64,000 nucleotides of DNA from DATLRC01 sp035534895 (GCA_035534895.1 DATLRC010000003.1:1-64000); one strand, 5' to 3'. Positions 50,094 through 60,192 are shown, counted from the stretch's first letter. Numbers and translations: made by a program. Notes: generated by a model not told the origin, from the letters alone.

Positions 50094-50540
50094 ATGACCA
50101 TATTTATTGGCGCTGACCATGCCGGTTTCGAATTCAAAAAGCAACTAAGCGGTTTCTTAAGCAGCAATGGCTACCAGGTAATTGACCAAGTTGACCAAAA
50201 ACCTGATCCTAACGACGACTTTCCTCAGTTCGCCGCCCGGGTAATCAATAATTTGATGGCCTCAAAAGACTCAGAAACTAAGGCTATTTTAATCTGTGGC
50301 AGTGGCCAAGGCATGTGTATGGCTGCTAATCGCTTCAAGGGAATTCGGGCCAGTTTATGCTGGAATCAAGATGAGGCCCGCGCAGCTCGCAATGACGACG
50401 ACAGTAACGTTCTCTGCCTTTCCTCTCGCTATCAGAGCCTGGCAGAAGCGCAGTCGATAACCACCACTTGGTTGAACACCGCTTTTGCTGGCGCCGAACG
50501 CTTCCGACGACGGATTAAAGAACTCGATGAATTGAACTAG
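50094..50540 (+). CDS. rpiB: Ribose-5-phosphate isomerase B family protein
   Basis: A 148-aa RpiB/LacAB-type isomerase interconverting ribose 5-phosphate and ribulose 5-phosphate. Begins MTIFIGADHAGFEFKKQL with the conserved GADHAG; ICGSGQGMCMAANRFKGIRA is the active-site region with the catalytic Cys replaced or shifted (CGSG here with C at the family position). NDDDSNVLCL completes it. Starts one base after the gap gene. Confidence 0.92.
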   Translation: MTIFIGADHAGFEFKKQLSGFLSSNGYQVIDQVDQKPDPNDDFPQFAARVINNLMASKDSETKAILICGSGQGMCMAANRFKGIRASLCWNQDEARAARNDDDSNVLCLSSRYQSLAEAQSITTTWLNTAFAGAERFRRRIKELDELN

Positions 50541-50542
50541 AG

Positions 50543-51172
50543 ATGGCTATCATCTGCCCGACGGTTACGGCTAGCGATGCGCACGACTTTCGAACTCAAA
50601 TGGAACAGGTTGAGCCTCTTTCCAGACGAATCCACATAGACTTATCTGATGGTCTTTTTGCTCCTCGTAAACTGGTTGATCTTCACAAAATATGGTGGAG
50701 CCCCAGGCATCAGGCTGATCTACATTTAATGTATCGCCGCCCCCTGCAGCATATAGAGTGGCTGGTCATTCAACGGCCGAGCTTAGTAATTGTTCATGCC
50801 GAAGCCGAAGGAGACTTTCGACAATTGGCCACCGCCCTGGCCAAGCACCAGATTAAGGTCGGGGTTGCTCTTTTGCCCCCAACACCGGTTCAAAAGATTA
50901 CTGCTGCTCTCAATCTAATCGATCACTTGTTAATTTTTTCTGGTAATCTAGGCTATCAAGGTGGTTCCAGAGCCGATCTAAACCTACTAGCTAAGGCCCA
51001 TGCCCTAAAGTCACTGAAACCGGACATTGAATTAGGTTGGGACGGTGGTGTCAACGACCAGAATGTTCACCAACTGACCATAGAGGGCATTGACGTCATT
51101 AATGCCGGAGGCTACATAAGCCGTTCAGCCAATCCCGCCGACGCTTATGCTAAACTGAAAGCACAAACCTAA
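50543..51172 (+). CDS. rpe: Ribulose-phosphate 3-epimerase family protein
   Basis: A 209-aa TIM-barrel protein similar to ribulose-5-phosphate 3-epimerase. Seen are RRIHIDLSDGLFAPRKL (metal-binding Asp), LHLMYRRP (where the usual His/Met pair DxHLM lies), VIVHAEAEGD, VGVALLPPTP, GWDGGVNDQN and NAGGYI. Divergent but with the usual layout. Position between rpiB and transketolase supports the call. Confidence 0.85.
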   Translation: MAIICPTVTASDAHDFRTQMEQVEPLSRRIHIDLSDGLFAPRKLVDLHKIWWSPRHQADLHLMYRRPLQHIEWLVIQRPSLVIVHAEAEGDFRQLATALAKHQIKVGVALLPPTPVQKITAALNLIDHLLIFSGNLGYQGGSRADLNLLAKAHALKSLKPDIELGWDGGVNDQNVHQLTIEGIDVINAGGYISRSANPADAYAKLKAQT

Positions 51173-51188
51173 GAAGGCGCCATAAACA

Positions 51189-52043
51189 GTGCAGAAACTC
51201 CCAATTGAGCGACTTGAAATAATCGCCAATGACATTCGACAGGACATTATCCGGATGCTTGAGACAGCCGGTAGTGGACACTCTGCCGGCCCATTGGGTC
51301 TAGCCGACATATTTACCGCTCTTTACTTTGACATCTTAAAACATGACCCTAAAAAACCCGACTGGCCAGAACGGGACATTCTTATTCTGAGTAATGGACA
51401 CTGTGTGCCAGTTCGTTACGCCACCATGGCTCAGGCTGGCTATTTCGACAGAAAAGAGCTACTAACGCTGCGCCAATTCGGTTCACGTCTGCAGGGCCAC
51501 CCGGAGAGACTTAGACTGCCCGGAATGGAGACAACCAGCGGGCCATTGGGCTCGGGATTAAGTCAAGCCTGTGGCATGGCACTCGGACTACGTATCGATA
51601 AACAAATGCATCGCTGGGTATATGTCGTTATGAGTGACGGCGAACAGGATGAGGGCAATGTCTGGGAAGCGGCCATGCTAGCCTCCAAATACAAACTAAA
51701 TAACATCATTGCAATCACTGACCGTAATAACATCCAGATCGATGGACCAACCGAATCAGTCATGCCCCTTGAAGATCTACGAGCCAAATGGGAGGCTTTC
51801 GGCTGGCATGTGCTAGAAATTGACGGTAACGACATTGAAGCAGTCATTGATGCCTGCGCCATGGGCAGGGCAATAGTTGAGAAGCCAGTTATGATCATAG
51901 CTCATACAGTACCAGGCAAAGGCGTTGACTTTATGGAATACGATTTTCACTGGCACGGCAGTCCGCCGAATCATGAACAGGCTATCAAAGCCCTCCACGA
52001 ACTACGAACCCTGGGTGGTAAAATCCGGAGCGAACATCAATGA
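51189..52043 (+). CDS. Transketolase, N-terminal subunit
   Basis: The thiamine-pyrophosphate-binding half of transketolase as a separate 284-aa protein: GSGHSAGPLGLADIFTALYF, GPLGSGLSQACGMALGL, and VMSDGEQDEGNVWEAAMLAS (TPP motif GDG as SDGE...N). Starts at GTG 51189; no earlier in-frame ATG is near. Works with the C-terminal half encoded next, ATGA overlap. Confidence 0.94.
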   Translation: MQKLPIERLEIIANDIRQDIIRMLETAGSGHSAGPLGLADIFTALYFDILKHDPKKPDWPERDILILSNGHCVPVRYATMAQAGYFDRKELLTLRQFGSRLQGHPERLRLPGMETTSGPLGSGLSQACGMALGLRIDKQMHRWVYVVMSDGEQDEGNVWEAAMLASKYKLNNIIAITDRNNIQIDGPTESVMPLEDLRAKWEAFGWHVLEIDGNDIEAVIDACAMGRAIVEKPVMIIAHTVPGKGVDFMEYDFHWHGSPPNHEQAIKALHELRTLGGKIRSEHQ

Positions 52044-53008
52044 AATTAGCCGATCTAAACGCTAAACTTGAAACTGAGCCAATTCGAAAAGGCTTTGGCC
52101 GAGGCCTGCTAGCTGCAGCCAAAGCCAACCCTAATGTAGTAGCTGCCTGCGCAGACCTTACCGGATCGACGGCCATGGACCTTTTTGCAACACAATTCCC
52201 AGAACGTTTTATTGAAATAGGCGTTGCTGAACAAAATCTGGTAACTGTAGGTGCCGGGCTGGCGGCTATAGGTAAAATCCCCTTTGTTAGCAGCTACGCT
52301 GTATTTAGTCCAGGACGAAACTGGGAACAAATCCGGACCACCATATGCTTAAATGACCGGCCAGTCAAGATTGTCGGTAGTCACGCTGGGGTTAGTGTCG
52401 GACCTGATGGTGCCACTCACCAGATGCTGGAGGATATTGCCCTGATGCGTGTTTTGCCAAACATGGTTGTTATTGCCCCAGGTGATAGTATTGAAGCTGA
52501 AAAAGCGACGCTGGCTATGGCGGCAGACAAACGGCCTAACTATCTACGTTTGGCCCGTGAAGCAACACCAATTATAACTACAAAAGAGACACCCTTTGAG
52601 ATTGGCCGAGCTTACATTTTTGCTCGTGGAGCCGATATTAGCCTGATTACAAGCGGTACTATGACCTATCACGCACTGGTAGCAGCCGAGAGCCTCTACA
52701 AAGACGGCATAGAAGCCGAAGTCATTCACGTACCGACAATTAAGCCTCTCGACAGGGAAACAATTTTACGGAGCGTTCGTAAAACAGGTGCAGTTGTTAC
52801 GGCCGAAGAAGCCCAAATTGCCGGTGGACTAGGCGGAGCAATTGCTGAGTTGTTGGCCGAGAATCACCCACTGCCAATGTTGCGCATTGGAATGCAGGAC
52901 CGTTTTGGCGAATCCGGCCAACCGAATGAATTGCTCGAACATTTTGGACTAGACGCCAAACATATCCGCTTAGCGGCTCACCAAGTACTAGACAGGAAAG
53001 GGTCCTAA
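52040..53008 (+). CDS. Transketolase, C-terminal subunit
   Basis: The pyrimidine-binding and C-terminal domains of transketolase in 322 aa: GFGRGLLAAAKANPNVVAAC, IEIGVAEQNLVTVGAGLAAI with the catalytic Glu, HAGVSVGPDGATHQMLED and the last domain ending in FGESGQPNELLEHFGLD. ATGA coupling to the N-terminal subunit. The split form is normal in many small-genome bacteria and archaea. Confidence 0.94.
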   Translation: MKLADLNAKLETEPIRKGFGRGLLAAAKANPNVVAACADLTGSTAMDLFATQFPERFIEIGVAEQNLVTVGAGLAAIGKIPFVSSYAVFSPGRNWEQIRTTICLNDRPVKIVGSHAGVSVGPDGATHQMLEDIALMRVLPNMVVIAPGDSIEAEKATLAMAADKRPNYLRLAREATPIITTKETPFEIGRAYIFARGADISLITSGTMTYHALVAAESLYKDGIEAEVIHVPTIKPLDRETILRSVRKTGAVVTAEEAQIAGGLGGAIAELLAENHPLPMLRIGMQDRFGESGQPNELLEHFGLDAKHIRLAAHQVLDRKGS

Positions 53009-53011
53009 AAT

Positions 53012-53932
53012 ATGGCCTTAACTCTCCAACAAATTAGACTTAATTGCCAAATAGCCCGCAGACGTATGGCCAATGCAAGAGAAGAACATTGGGCTTTTGG
53101 TGCCTTCAACCTTGATGACGAAGCAACCCTCAAGGCAGTTGCTAGAGCGGCCCAAAAACTTGGTGCACCAGTACTGGTTGAGGTCAGCCAAGGTGAAGTT
53201 GACGATATAGGCCTTTCCAATGTCCGTGATCTAGTCGATAACGCTAAAGCAGAATATGGCATCGAGGTATACATTAATCTTGACCATAGTCCAAGTGTCG
53301 AAGCAGCCAAAGACGGTATTGAAGCCGGTTTTGAGTTTATCCATATTGATGTTAGCCAAGCAAATCATGACGCCAGCGATCAACAAATCATTGATGCCAC
53401 AAAGGAAGTTGTTGACTACGCCAAATTGACTGGAGCACTGGTAGAGAGTGAACCGCACTACTTTGGTGGTAGCTCAAATCTACACACAGAGGCCATAGAT
53501 TATGAGGAAATCAAAAAGACTTTTAGTTCGCCGGAAGGGGCTCAAGCCTTTGTAGCGGCCACTGGTATCGATACCTTTGCAGCAGCTATCGGCAATCTGC
53601 ACGGTAAATATGCGGTCCCTAAGGTGCTTGATCTTGAACTACTAAAGAGAATCAGAGATTCGATTGACTGCAATATCTCGTTGCATGGTGGCAGTGATAC
53701 GCCTGGGCATTATTTTCGGGACGCTGTAGCAATAGGCGTCACCAAGGTCAACATCAACTCAGACATGCGTTATATGTACCGTACAACTCTAGAAAAGACA
53801 CTAAAAGAGCATCCAGACGAGTACTCGGTGGCTAAACTAATTGGCAAGGACGTGGTTGATGCGGTCCAAGCAGTTGTTGAGAGCAAGATTGCTGACCTTA
53901 ACTCAAGCGGCAAAGCCTGGGTCCAAACCTAG
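53012..53932 (+). CDS. fba: Class II fructose-bisphosphate aldolase
   Basis: A zinc-dependent class II aldolase, 306 aa, in glycolysis. Metal and catalytic residues are in INLDHSPS (His), DVSQANHDA (Asp-containing loop), VESEPHYFGG (Glu), IGNLHGKY (His) and SLHGGSDTP (His), with NINSDMRYMY binding phosphate. Begins 3 bases after transketolase. It closes the operon that also includes gap. Confidence 0.94.
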   Translation: MALTLQQIRLNCQIARRRMANAREEHWAFGAFNLDDEATLKAVARAAQKLGAPVLVEVSQGEVDDIGLSNVRDLVDNAKAEYGIEVYINLDHSPSVEAAKDGIEAGFEFIHIDVSQANHDASDQQIIDATKEVVDYAKLTGALVESEPHYFGGSSNLHTEAIDYEEIKKTFSSPEGAQAFVAATGIDTFAAAIGNLHGKYAVPKVLDLELLKRIRDSIDCNISLHGGSDTPGHYFRDAVAIGVTKVNINSDMRYMYRTTLEKTLKEHPDEYSVAKLIGKDVVDAVQAVVESKIADLNSSGKAWVQT

Positions 53933-53987
53933 TAAGAAGAAGCCTGCTTTAACTTGCAAACATTATCTCAGCAGGTATGATATAGAT

Positions 53988-54236
53988 ATGAGTTTGACGA
54001 CAACCGATTTGAAGGCCATTAAAGAGATAGTTGACGAAAAGATTGAAGCCGCAATGAGCCAGACCGCCGACGGCTTTAGTGAAGTCCATACTAAGATCGA
54101 CGCAGTCCAGTCCGACCTTAGTTATGTTAAACAGACTGTCGAGCGGATTGAACTTATTCAGGGGGCAGAAATTGATCGATCTGATGGCCACGGCCGGGAT
54201 ATAGCAAAACTAAAGCTAAAAGTCGGTTTGGTTTAA
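53988..54236 (+). CDS. Small coiled-coil protein (82 aa)
   Basis: An 82-aa helical protein beginning MSLTTTDLKAIKEIVDEKIE, with a likely coiled coil (TKIDAVQSDLSYVKQTVERI) and a C-terminal basic end. No family. ATG 53988 is preceded by TATGAT (53976-53981) 6 bases away, so leaderless. The frame opens at 53841 within the aldolase gene, which is not used. The PfkB gene follows 7 bases later. Confidence 0.6.
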   Translation: MSLTTTDLKAIKEIVDEKIEAAMSQTADGFSEVHTKIDAVQSDLSYVKQTVERIELIQGAEIDRSDGHGRDIAKLKLKVGLV

Positions 54237-54243
54237 AAAATAT

Positions 54244-55257
54244 ATGGGTGGGGCTGGTGACCAATTTGATGTCCTGAGTGTCGGTGATATCGTAACCGAT
54301 GCTTTTATCCGACTATTCGAAGATCAGGCCCACGAGTATACAAACGAACACGGTAAGTGGTTGGCAATGCAGTTCGGAACCAAACTACCCTATGATCATG
54401 TTGAGATAGTTGAAGCTGTCGGTAACGCTTCTAACGCTGCAGTCTGCTTTGCCCGCCTGAATCTCAAAAGCGGTTTTGTAACTAATGTTGGCGGTGACGC
54501 CCACGGCCGGGACATGATTGAGGCGCTTGATAAAAACGATGTCGATAGCCGTTTTGTTCGCATCAATCCACGCAAGAAAAGTAACTATCACTATGTTCTC
54601 TGGTATAAGGAAGAGAGAACTATTTTAATTCGACACGAAGACTACGATTATCATTGGCCTCATCTGCGACCAGATGAAATACCACGCTGGCTGTACTTCA
54701 GCTCCATATCTGAGCACGCTATTGACTACCATGATCAGATAGCCGATTGGCTAGAGGCAAATCCAAGTGTCCAGTTGGCCTTCCAGCCAGGAACTTTCCA
54801 AATGCAAGCCGGCACTGAGCGCCTGAAACGAATTTATGCCCGGAGTACGGTACTAATTTTAAACCGAGAGGAAGCAGTAGTCGTTGGCGGTGGCAACCAC
54901 CAAGATATCAATGACCTTCTAAATCACCTTCATCAGCTGGGACCAAAAATAGTTGTTATTACCGACGGGCCAGACGGAGCCTATGCCTCGGATGGCCAAA
55001 ATCGGTTTCAGATGCCACTTTATCCTGATCCGGCTGCACCAATTGACCGGACTGGTGCTGGCGACGCCTTCGCCTCTACTTTTGTGGCAGCACTGATGAA
55101 AGGCAACACCATTGAAGGAGCTCTGCAGTGGGCCCCGATCAATGCCATGAGTGTTGTTCAGAAGGTTGGTGCCCAAGCTGGACTTCTGACCCAAAAAGCG
55201 GTTGAAGAATATTTACGCCAGTCACCGGATTGGTATCGACCAAAGCGTATGAGCTAG
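54244..55257 (+). CDS. PfkB-family carbohydrate kinase
   Basis: A 337-aa ribokinase-like sugar kinase: VLSVGDIVTDAFIRL at the start, GNASNAAVCFARL (substrate-binding GG(N)xxN region), VTNVGGDAHG, and the PfkB motif DRTGAGDAFASTFVAAL with the catalytic Asp. May act as a phosphofructokinase, filling the upper-glycolysis step missing from the operon upstream, but other sugars are possible. Begins close to the small coiled-coil gene. Confidence 0.88.
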   Translation: MGGAGDQFDVLSVGDIVTDAFIRLFEDQAHEYTNEHGKWLAMQFGTKLPYDHVEIVEAVGNASNAAVCFARLNLKSGFVTNVGGDAHGRDMIEALDKNDVDSRFVRINPRKKSNYHYVLWYKEERTILIRHEDYDYHWPHLRPDEIPRWLYFSSISEHAIDYHDQIADWLEANPSVQLAFQPGTFQMQAGTERLKRIYARSTVLILNREEAVVVGGGNHQDINDLLNHLHQLGPKIVVITDGPDGAYASDGQNRFQMPLYPDPAAPIDRTGAGDAFASTFVAALMKGNTIEGALQWAPINAMSVVQKVGAQAGLLTQKAVEEYLRQSPDWYRPKRMS

Positions 55258-55307
55258 TGTCGGTCTTTTTTCTGAAACATGGTTATGGTAATCTGTGAGT
55301 TAGGTAT

Positions 55308-56594
55308 TTGAATGGGGCAACACATAAAAACTACGAATTTTGGCAAAACTTCATGACACGTATGCTATCAGAATTACTGGGAGCGAACGAACCGCATTTT
55401 CGCTTGAGTCTCCAACAGCTGGAAGCGGCAAATGGCCACCCGAGTGCCGATATCCGCTTAACTAACGAAATCCGTCAAGCCGTTAAACCAAAATTCTTAA
55501 GTCTTGGTCTCGATCCAAATGACACCACAGCTAGTGAACTGTACGCTGCACTCATGGAACGGGTAAAATCAGATGCTAACAGGTTGGATAAAGCTTTGCG
55601 GACACGGGCAGCTACTTTTGTTTCAGCCGAGGGGAACGTTGTGGCCGGTATCGTCCACGCTATTGAAGAACTAAGTATTCCTAAAAGTTGTTTTGGCCTT
55701 AAAACGGCCTGCCTCAAAAACTTACTAAAAAAACACCCCCCCAAAAAGGCAATGAAACGGCTAGGTTATAGGTCAATGGAATCGATGCTTAAACATGAAC
55801 CGATAGCTTGTGTTCTAGCGGCTGCTTGGTTGATTGAAAGCGATAGCTGGCGCCGGGCACTGAGCGATCAGTACAAGAAATTGGCTGCTGTCGATTTTGA
55901 AACCAGAAAAATCAGTCTTATAATGCCCGAGTCAAAACGTTGGGCAGAGCTTAGTAAATCAATTGTTGCCAGAAAACACCATAACGTACTGGCTTTTAAG
56001 GAACTGGGGGCGATTGTCCTATTGCCCCTGCCGGCCGATCACCCTCCGGGGGCCTCAATGGCTACTCTGGTTCTTTGTTTAGTGGCCCTTAATGAAATTA
56101 GAGCCTCTAGTCTCTTTCTAAAACTTTGTCAGGTTCGGGCAGACTTTGGACATCAGGTGCAAGCCATCGCCCTAGGTGAGCCCAGTCTGAAGACTAAGTT
56201 TTTGGGCCGTCCACTCCCTTGGCAACTGATCCAAAACTACTACGGCCGCTTTATCCATTTATTCCGCGAAGAACTGTTTGAACCACATATCCAAGCCGAA
56301 GATTTCTCTTGGTCTAGTATCGAGGATGCTCTAAGCAGTATCGAACCAAGTCTCGAATTTTGGCGTCACAGCGGACACTTAAGCTGGCTGCACCAACACC
56401 AGCCAGTATCACTCAATATTGTTGACGCAGTCCTCAGCTACTGCAATAAATTACCTTTTGAGCAACGCCTAGTTCATTTTTGCCGAGAATCTCTTTGGCA
56501 TGAGTTGATGCTGGGCTACTTAAGGCATGATATGGTCGAACAGATCGTTGAACACGAGCTGCAACCAGAATTGGCCCAGGAAGCATTGGTCTAA
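55308..56594 (+). CDS. Hypothetical protein (428 aa)
   Basis: A large, soluble, mostly helical protein with no recognised domain. Features: KSCFGLKTACLKNLLKKHPP, a basic region KKAMKRLGYRSMESMLKHEP, and a Trp/His-rich C-terminal half (LEFWRHSGHLSWLHQHQPVS). Starts at a TTG at 55308; Met16 (55353) is an alternative. It may be specific to this lineage. Overlaps nothing and ends 4 bases before the next gene. Confidence 0.65.
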   Translation: MNGATHKNYEFWQNFMTRMLSELLGANEPHFRLSLQQLEAANGHPSADIRLTNEIRQAVKPKFLSLGLDPNDTTASELYAALMERVKSDANRLDKALRTRAATFVSAEGNVVAGIVHAIEELSIPKSCFGLKTACLKNLLKKHPPKKAMKRLGYRSMESMLKHEPIACVLAAAWLIESDSWRRALSDQYKKLAAVDFETRKISLIMPESKRWAELSKSIVARKHHNVLAFKELGAIVLLPLPADHPPGASMATLVLCLVALNEIRASSLFLKLCQVRADFGHQVQAIALGEPSLKTKFLGRPLPWQLIQNYYGRFIHLFREELFEPHIQAEDFSWSSIEDALSSIEPSLEFWRHSGHLSWLHQHQPVSLNIVDAVLSYCNKLPFEQRLVHFCRESLWHELMLGYLRHDMVEQIVEHELQPELAQEALV

Positions 56595-56598
56595 ATAG

Positions 56599-57183
56599 AT
56601 GGTCAAAGATGGTGGGAAATATCAGATTTGTGTCTCAGGAGCGGCTCATGGCGATAGCGTTGAAGAAGGCAAGACCCTGGCCCAATCTATCGGTCGGGCT
56701 ATTGCCGCCGCCGGCCACAGTTTGCTAACCGGAGCTACAGTCGGTCTGCCCAACTACGCTGCCGAAGCCTATAAAAAGGCTGGCGGGAGGATGAGTCTAG
56801 GCATTAGTCCGGCAGCCTCAAAAATTGAACATGTCTTTAAGTACCGTTTACCAACTGAGGCTTATGACGTTATTCTGTATAGCGGTCTGCATTATGTTGG
56901 CCGAGATACTCTTCTGATATCGAGTAGCGATGCCGTTATTAGTATTGGTGGTCGTCTGGGAACACTGCACGAATTCACTATAGCTATGGAGTGTGAAAAA
57001 CCAATCGGTTTCCTCCAAGGCGCCGGTGGGATCAGTCAAGAGATCCAGCACATTCTAGCTATTGCTCATCCTCTTAGGCAACACACCAAGATAATTTTTG
57101 GTGAGTCTGCCGAGATACTAATTCAAGAGTTGAGCGCCTATCTCGATCAAGATAATTCTAAGTACAAAGGTCTTTATCACTAA
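56599..57183 (+). CDS. LOG/SLOG-family nucleotide-binding protein
   Basis: A 194-aa Rossmann-like protein of the SLOG superfamily (TIGR00725/LOG-like). QICVSGAAHGDSVEEGKTLA, LLTGATVGLPNYAAEAYKKA, and SIGGRLGTLHEFTIAMECEK (GGRxGTxxE) form the nucleotide-binding and catalytic-like regions. Related proteins hydrolyse cytokinin nucleotides or sense nucleotides; here the role is unknown. Starts 4 bases after the previous gene. Confidence 0.82.
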   Translation: MVKDGGKYQICVSGAAHGDSVEEGKTLAQSIGRAIAAAGHSLLTGATVGLPNYAAEAYKKAGGRMSLGISPAASKIEHVFKYRLPTEAYDVILYSGLHYVGRDTLLISSSDAVISIGGRLGTLHEFTIAMECEKPIGFLQGAGGISQEIQHILAIAHPLRQHTKIIFGESAEILIQELSAYLDQDNSKYKGLYH

Positions 57184-57206
57184 GCGACAGTTGCTACAAT
57201 AAGTCG

Positions 57207-59171
57207 GTGACAAAGTTTCTTCTTAAAGCCGATTTTCAACCAACAGGTGACCAGCCAGCTGCCATTGCTCAACTAAGCGAAGGCTTAAAGCAGGGCCTTG
57301 ATCAACAGACATTGCTCGGAGTGACCGGTAGCGGTAAAACCTATACCATGGCTCAGGTTATCCAAAATCACCAAAAACCAACGCTAGTACTAAGCCACAA
57401 TAAAACGCTAGCCGCTCAGCTATATACTGAATTTAAAAACTTTTTCCCGAATAATGCTGTTCACTACTTCGTCAGCTACTTTGACTATTATCAGCCGGAG
57501 GCCTATATCCCGCGTAGTGACACCTATATTGAAAAAGATAGTCAGATCAATGAAGAGATAGACCGCCTGCGACATGCTGCTACCGATGCTTTACTAAGCC
57601 GCAGTGACGTCATAATTGTTGCCAGTGTTTCTTGCATTTACGGCATTGGTTCGGTAGAAGACTATAGCGGCCTATCAATAACAGTTACTAGTGGCCAGCC
57701 TAAAGTTCGTGACAAGTTTCTGCGCCGACTGACGGACATCCAATATCAGCGTAATGATATAGATTTCCATCGTTCTACATTCCGGGTTCGTGGTGATGTA
57801 GTCGACATTTTCCCGGCCGGCGAGGAAAGTGCTTACCGGATAGAGTTTTTGGGTGATGAAGTCGAACGAATTACTCAAATCGATCCATTAACCGGTGAAA
57901 TATTAAAGACAGTCGATAAATTAAGAATTTTTCCGGGCAGTCACTATGTCACGCCCTACGATAAACTAAAGGTTGCTCTCGGACAAATCGAAGCCGAACT
58001 GGTCCAACGACTTAGCCAATTCAAGAAGCAAGACAAACTGCTTGAAGCCCAACGTCTTGAACAGAGAACTCGCTTTGACCTGGAACTGCTCGAAGAAACC
58101 GGCTTTGTTAAGGGTATCGAAAACTATTCGCGATATTTAACTAACCGCCAACCGGGTGAGCAACCAGCCACTCTTCTTGACTACTTCCCAGACGATTTTT
58201 TAATGTTCGTCGATGAGTCGCATATGACAATCCCCCAGGTCAGAGGTATGTATAACGGTGATCGAGCCCGGAAGGAAGTCTTAGTCGACTATGGCTTCCG
58301 TCTACCAAGTGCCTTAGATAATCGTCCGCTGACTTTTAGTGAATTTGAGCGACATATTAATCAGCTGATCTATGTCAGCGCTACGCCGGCTGAATACGAG
58401 CTTAGTCGAAGCCCAAAGCCAGCTCAACAGATTATCCGACCAACAGGCCTGCTTGATCCTTTGATCACCGTTCGTCCAATTGATGGCCAAATCGATGATT
58501 TAATTAGCGAGATTCAAGCTACTGTTGCCAAACATCAACGGGTGCTAGTGACGACACTTACCAAACGGATGGCCGAAGATCTGGCTGAATATCTAGCTCA
58601 ATCAAATATCAAAGTGGCGTACTTACACAGTGATATCGATACTTTGGATCGGACTGACATTTTAAGAGATCTACGGCTTGGTGTTTACGATGTACTGGTC
58701 GGCATCAACCTCTTAAGAGAAGGACTTGATCTACCAGAGGTTTCGTTTGTGGCCATCCTGGATGCCGATAAAGAAGGTTTTTTGCGCAGCGAGCAGGCCC
58801 TGACTCAAACCATCGGCCGGGCAGCTCGTCACCAGGAAGGGCACGTTGTTATGTATGCTGATAGAATAACCGGCAGTATGAGCCGGACGATAGCCAGCGC
58901 CAACAGCCGCCGTCAAATACAAGCCGCTTATAATAAGAAACATTCTCTTACACCAAAAGGGATCAGCCATGCAGTTGACAAAGGTATGCGACCCGATCTG
59001 CCTGAGCAGGCCAAAAGAGCCAAACTGGAGCTCAATAAAATTCCTAAGGACGAGTATAAATCGCTTGTCAAGGATTTAACTTCCCAAATGGAACTCGCCT
59101 CAGCCAACTTACAGTTTGAAACGGCCGCCGAGCTACGCGACATAATCGCCGATATCAATGCTAAACTTTAA
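57207..59171 (+). CDS. uvrB: Excinuclease ABC subunit B
   Basis: UvrB, the helicase-like damage-verification subunit of nucleotide excision repair. Walker A GVTGSGKTYT (residues about 38-47), the beta-hairpin YFDYYQPEAYIPRSDTYIEK, motif II DESH, QTIGRAARH, and the C-terminal UVR helix (LASANLQFETAAELRDIIAD) are present. Starts at GTG 57207, with TACAAT (57195-57200) 6 bases before. uvrA and uvrC are not in the window. Confidence 0.96.
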   Translation: MTKFLLKADFQPTGDQPAAIAQLSEGLKQGLDQQTLLGVTGSGKTYTMAQVIQNHQKPTLVLSHNKTLAAQLYTEFKNFFPNNAVHYFVSYFDYYQPEAYIPRSDTYIEKDSQINEEIDRLRHAATDALLSRSDVIIVASVSCIYGIGSVEDYSGLSITVTSGQPKVRDKFLRRLTDIQYQRNDIDFHRSTFRVRGDVVDIFPAGEESAYRIEFLGDEVERITQIDPLTGEILKTVDKLRIFPGSHYVTPYDKLKVALGQIEAELVQRLSQFKKQDKLLEAQRLEQRTRFDLELLEETGFVKGIENYSRYLTNRQPGEQPATLLDYFPDDFLMFVDESHMTIPQVRGMYNGDRARKEVLVDYGFRLPSALDNRPLTFSEFERHINQLIYVSATPAEYELSRSPKPAQQIIRPTGLLDPLITVRPIDGQIDDLISEIQATVAKHQRVLVTTLTKRMAEDLAEYLAQSNIKVAYLHSDIDTLDRTDILRDLRLGVYDVLVGINLLREGLDLPEVSFVAILDADKEGFLRSEQALTQTIGRAARHQEGHVVMYADRITGSMSRTIASANSRRQIQAAYNKKHSLTPKGISHAVDKGMRPDLPEQAKRAKLELNKIPKDEYKSLVKDLTSQMELASANLQFETAAELRDIIADINAKL

Positions 59172-60192
59172 GACCACTAAAAAGAAGTCGATGGGTGATC
59201 TGACTTAAACGATGGGCCACCTCAAGCGGTTTAGTCTGGGGGGCAATATGCCCAGCGTCAAGAATCACTTCATAGTGATCGACCAACTGAGATGCTCCTT
59301 CAATTGACAACTTGGGCGGCAACAACTTATCTTTTTCGAGGCATAGCATACCTAGTTTTACTCCCAGAATGCGCAGGGCAGTCATTTGTGGCCGAACATC
59401 AGCCACCATGCAGCTAATCATTTCACCGACTGTCCTAAGCGGATTACGACCGTAATAGCGAATAGCCCGACAAGCGATATCTAAACTACTATAATCTTCG
59501 CCAAACTGAGCCTGCATAATTGCTGGCAGCAACTCATCTTTAATAGCTGGCAGATAACGCCTAGCAAAGCGGCCTGGACTAGGCTCCTCTAAACCAACAC
59601 CAGCAATTGAATTAATTAAAGCCACATTTTGGGGGTGAGCCAAGGCATAACGACTAGCAGCAATAAAACCCATAGAATGAGCATCGAGGACCACCTTATC
59701 CAGGCTGATATCGGAATGGTTTGGTAAATCCTCAAGTTGCTTATTCTGAGGTAGGTCGTCAATAATAGCACCAATGGTATCAACATGTAATTTTTGTGCG
59801 TCAAGTAGTCCGCTTAAATGGCTCTCTAGAGAACTGCTGACTCGGGCTGGCTGATAACTTGCTGCAGCGCTGGACTCCTCAGATGAGAAGGCATTTCGCA
59901 TTCGTTTTGATGTCCATTTAGATCCGCCGAAACCAGGTACTATAAGGTGTAAATTAGGACTTTTAAGATCAGTGGCGACGCTGATTGTATATTTGACCGG
60001 CTCCTTTGCGCCGGGCACTTGAACCTCTCCATGAGCTAAGTAAAAGGGTACCAGGTGATCATTTGTTGGGTCAATACGTTCACCGGAAAGCGAGAAAACC
60101 TCGGCTAACTGTGGTTCAGAAAAGGCTTCGGCGACAGTGTCCAGAGCTAATTGACGCTGGCCAAAATGTGCGACATTTGTTTCTGCTGTCAT
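59161..60192 (-). CDS. Alpha/beta hydrolase
   Basis: A 343-aa alpha/beta-hydrolase fold protein: oxyanion segment LHLIVPGFGGSKWTSKRM, nucleophile elbow VLDAHSMGFIAASRYA (Ser), Asp in LCLEKDKLLP and His in LDAGHIAPQTKP. Family-level only; may be a lipase or esterase-type enzyme. Cytoplasmic, no signal peptide. Tail-to-tail overlap with uvrB of 11 bases. Confidence 0.8.
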   Translation of the reverse strand: MTAETNVAHFGQRQLALDTVAEAFSEPQLAEVFSLSGERIDPTNDHLVPFYLAHGEVQVPGAKEPVKYTISVATDLKSPNLHLIVPGFGGSKWTSKRMRNAFSSEESSAAASYQPARVSSSLESHLSGLLDAQKLHVDTIGAIIDDLPQNKQLEDLPNHSDISLDKVVLDAHSMGFIAASRYALAHPQNVALINSIAGVGLEEPSPGRFARRYLPAIKDELLPAIMQAQFGEDYSSLDIACRAIRYYGRNPLRTVGEMISCMVADVRPQMTALRILGVKLGMLCLEKDKLLPPKLSIEGASQLVDHYEVILDAGHIAPQTKPLEVAHRLSQITHRLLFSGLKV